From positions 1 to 23,072 of the forward strand of contig JBFWMB010000068.1 in the NCBI GenBank assembly GCA_050251815.1: 23,072 bases of DNA. Reading direction: 5' to 3'. The stretch's first letter is position 1. Each line of letters starts with the position of its first letter. The notes under the pieces were generated by a model that saw nothing but the letters and a program-made list of their open reading frames with translations, was not told the origin of the DNA and searched no databases. Below are positions 22,371 through 23,072 of this stretch, piece after piece. This DNA comes from GWE2-40-63 sp050251815. Its GTDB lineage: Bacteria; Bacteroidota; Bacteroidia; Bacteroidales; SZUA-534. Made by a program: the position numbers and the translations under genes.

Positions 22371-22987
22371 TATCTTTCAATTATTAAATATCCACCTTTA
22401 GGACCAGGTACTGATCCCTTCACTAATAATAAATTGCTCTCGGGAATAACTTTTACGACACGCAAACTAAGTGCTTTCACTTTGTCGCCACCTGTACGGC
22501 CGGCCATGCGCATGCCTTTAAATACTCGCGATGGATACGATGAAGCACCCAACGAACCCGGAGCTCTGCCGCGATTATGCTGCCCGTGTGTTGCATCGTT
22601 AACACCGGCAAATCCGTGACGCTTAACAACGCCCTGGAAACCTTTTCCTTTTGAAATACCGCTAACATCTAACCAGAGGTCGTCGGCAAACAAATCTACT
22701 GTAAGAACATCACCCAATTGGTAATCTTCCTGAAAATCTAAAAACTCAGCTACCTTAATTTTTGGTGAGGTGCCGGCTTTTTTAAAGTGTCCCAATTCAG
22801 GTTTAATCGACTTCTTTTCTTTCTTGTCGTCATAACCTAATTGGATCGCATTGTAACCATCTGTCTCGATGGTTTTCACTTGTGTAACAACACAAGGTCC
22901 AGCTTCGATAACCGTGCATGGAATATTTTTTCCCTCGGCACTGAAAATCGATGTCATTCCAATTTTTTTTCCTATTAATCCAGCCAT
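22370..22987 (-). CDS. rplC: Ribosomal protein L3 (uL3)
   Basis: The 205-residue early-assembly protein has a central finger that reaches the peptidyl transferase centre. Start 'MAGLIGKKIGMTSIFSAEGK'; finger 'THGQHNRGRAPGSLGASSYP' then 'RVFKGMRMAGRTGGDKV'. The Gln that enterobacterial L3 carries in this loop and methylates is absent (GASS). It lies 20 bp after rpsJ. Confidence 0.98.
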   Translation of the reverse strand: MAGLIGKKIGMTSIFSAEGKNIPCTVIEAGPCVVTQVKTIETDGYNAIQLGYDDKKEKKSIKPELGHFKKAGTSPKIKVAEFLDFQEDYQLGDVLTVDLFADDLWLDVSGISKGKGFQGVVKRHGFAGVNDATHGQHNRGRAPGSLGASSYPSRVFKGMRMAGRTGGDKVKALSLRVVKVIPESNLLLVKGSVPGPKGGYLIIER

Positions 22988-23007
22988 CTGTTTTAATTAT
23001 AAATTTA

Positions 23008-23072
23008 TCAAACTTTAATTTCAACTTCGACTCCACTGGGAAGTTCGAGTTTCATTAAGGCATCTTTAGTTT
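23008..23072 (-). CDS. rpsJ: Ribosomal protein S10 (uS10), C-terminal end only
   Basis: The last 20 codons and TGA are inside the window: 'TKDALMKLELPSGVEVEIKV', the canonical S10 C-terminus ('EALMKLDLPSGVEVEIK'). The gene continues past the right edge. S10 belongs to the 30S head and, with NusB, to antitermination. Its place before rplC is the standard start of the S10 operon. Confidence 0.93.
   Translation of the reverse strand, partial: TKDALMKLELPSGVEVEIKV

Overview
The window comes from a member of the Bacteroidota, probably the Bacteroidales/Marinilabiliales side of the phylum. The evidence is AT-rich DNA, almost no Shine-Dalgarno sites before about thirty genes, zinc-free L36 and S14, a long acidic tail on L17, a LuxR-like HTH C-terminus of the kind found on Bacteroidetes sensor-regulators, and a coiled-coil lipoprotein of Bacteroidetes type. 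The placement rests on gene content and protein style, not on a database search.

Region 1 (1-2160) is a patch of broken and accessory genes. It holds the C-terminal HTH of a regulator on the + strand, and a decapitated efflux adaptor (RND/HlyD type) on the - strand that overlaps it tail to tail. An intact toxin-antitoxin pair on the - strand follows: an MqsR-like toxin, then an antitoxin joining an MqsA-like N-terminus to a Panacea (SocA/DUF4065) domain. Two perfect palindromes lie at the pair's likely promoter.

Region 2 (2217-3038) is a short CRISPR array without cas genes in the window, with 36-bp repeats and exact 30-nt spacers. Two non-adjacent repeats are each split into three pieces (13 + 15 + 8 bp) by the same two insertions (141 and 35 bp), giving identical 212-bp copies. 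The array-end repeat is broken at one of the same points. This is the most unusual structure in the window.

Region 3 (3076-4556) is a 1305-bp IS4-family element with 15-bp perfect inverted repeats and a transposase carrying one in-frame stop. One end abuts the CRISPR locus and the other cuts a secreted-protein gene. No target duplication is visible, so the junction looks like a rearrangement scar.

Region 4 (5098-7187, + strand) carries a coiled-coil lipoprotein and a protein resembling D12-class DNA adenine methyltransferases whose catalytic DPPY motif is lost. A bidirectional terminator separates it from the convergent block that follows.

Region 5 (7237-23072, - strand) is enolase followed (upstream on the - strand) by the fused S10-spc-alpha ribosomal operons in standard order: rpsJ(partial)-rplC-rplD-rplW-rplB-rpsS-rplV-rpsC-rplP-rpmC-rpsQ-rplN-rplX-rplE-rpsN-rpsH-rplF-rplR-rpsE-rpmD-rplO-secY-map-infA-rpmJ-rpsM-rpsK-rpsD-rpoA-rplQ. 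Gaps are mostly under 35 bp. A 15-bp-stem hairpin ends the operon before eno. The operon supplies most of the core ribosome, the translocon pore, a methionine aminopeptidase, IF1 and the RNA polymerase alpha subunit. Oddities inside it are a metal-ligand substitution in the aminopeptidase and one strong Shine-Dalgarno before rplW.
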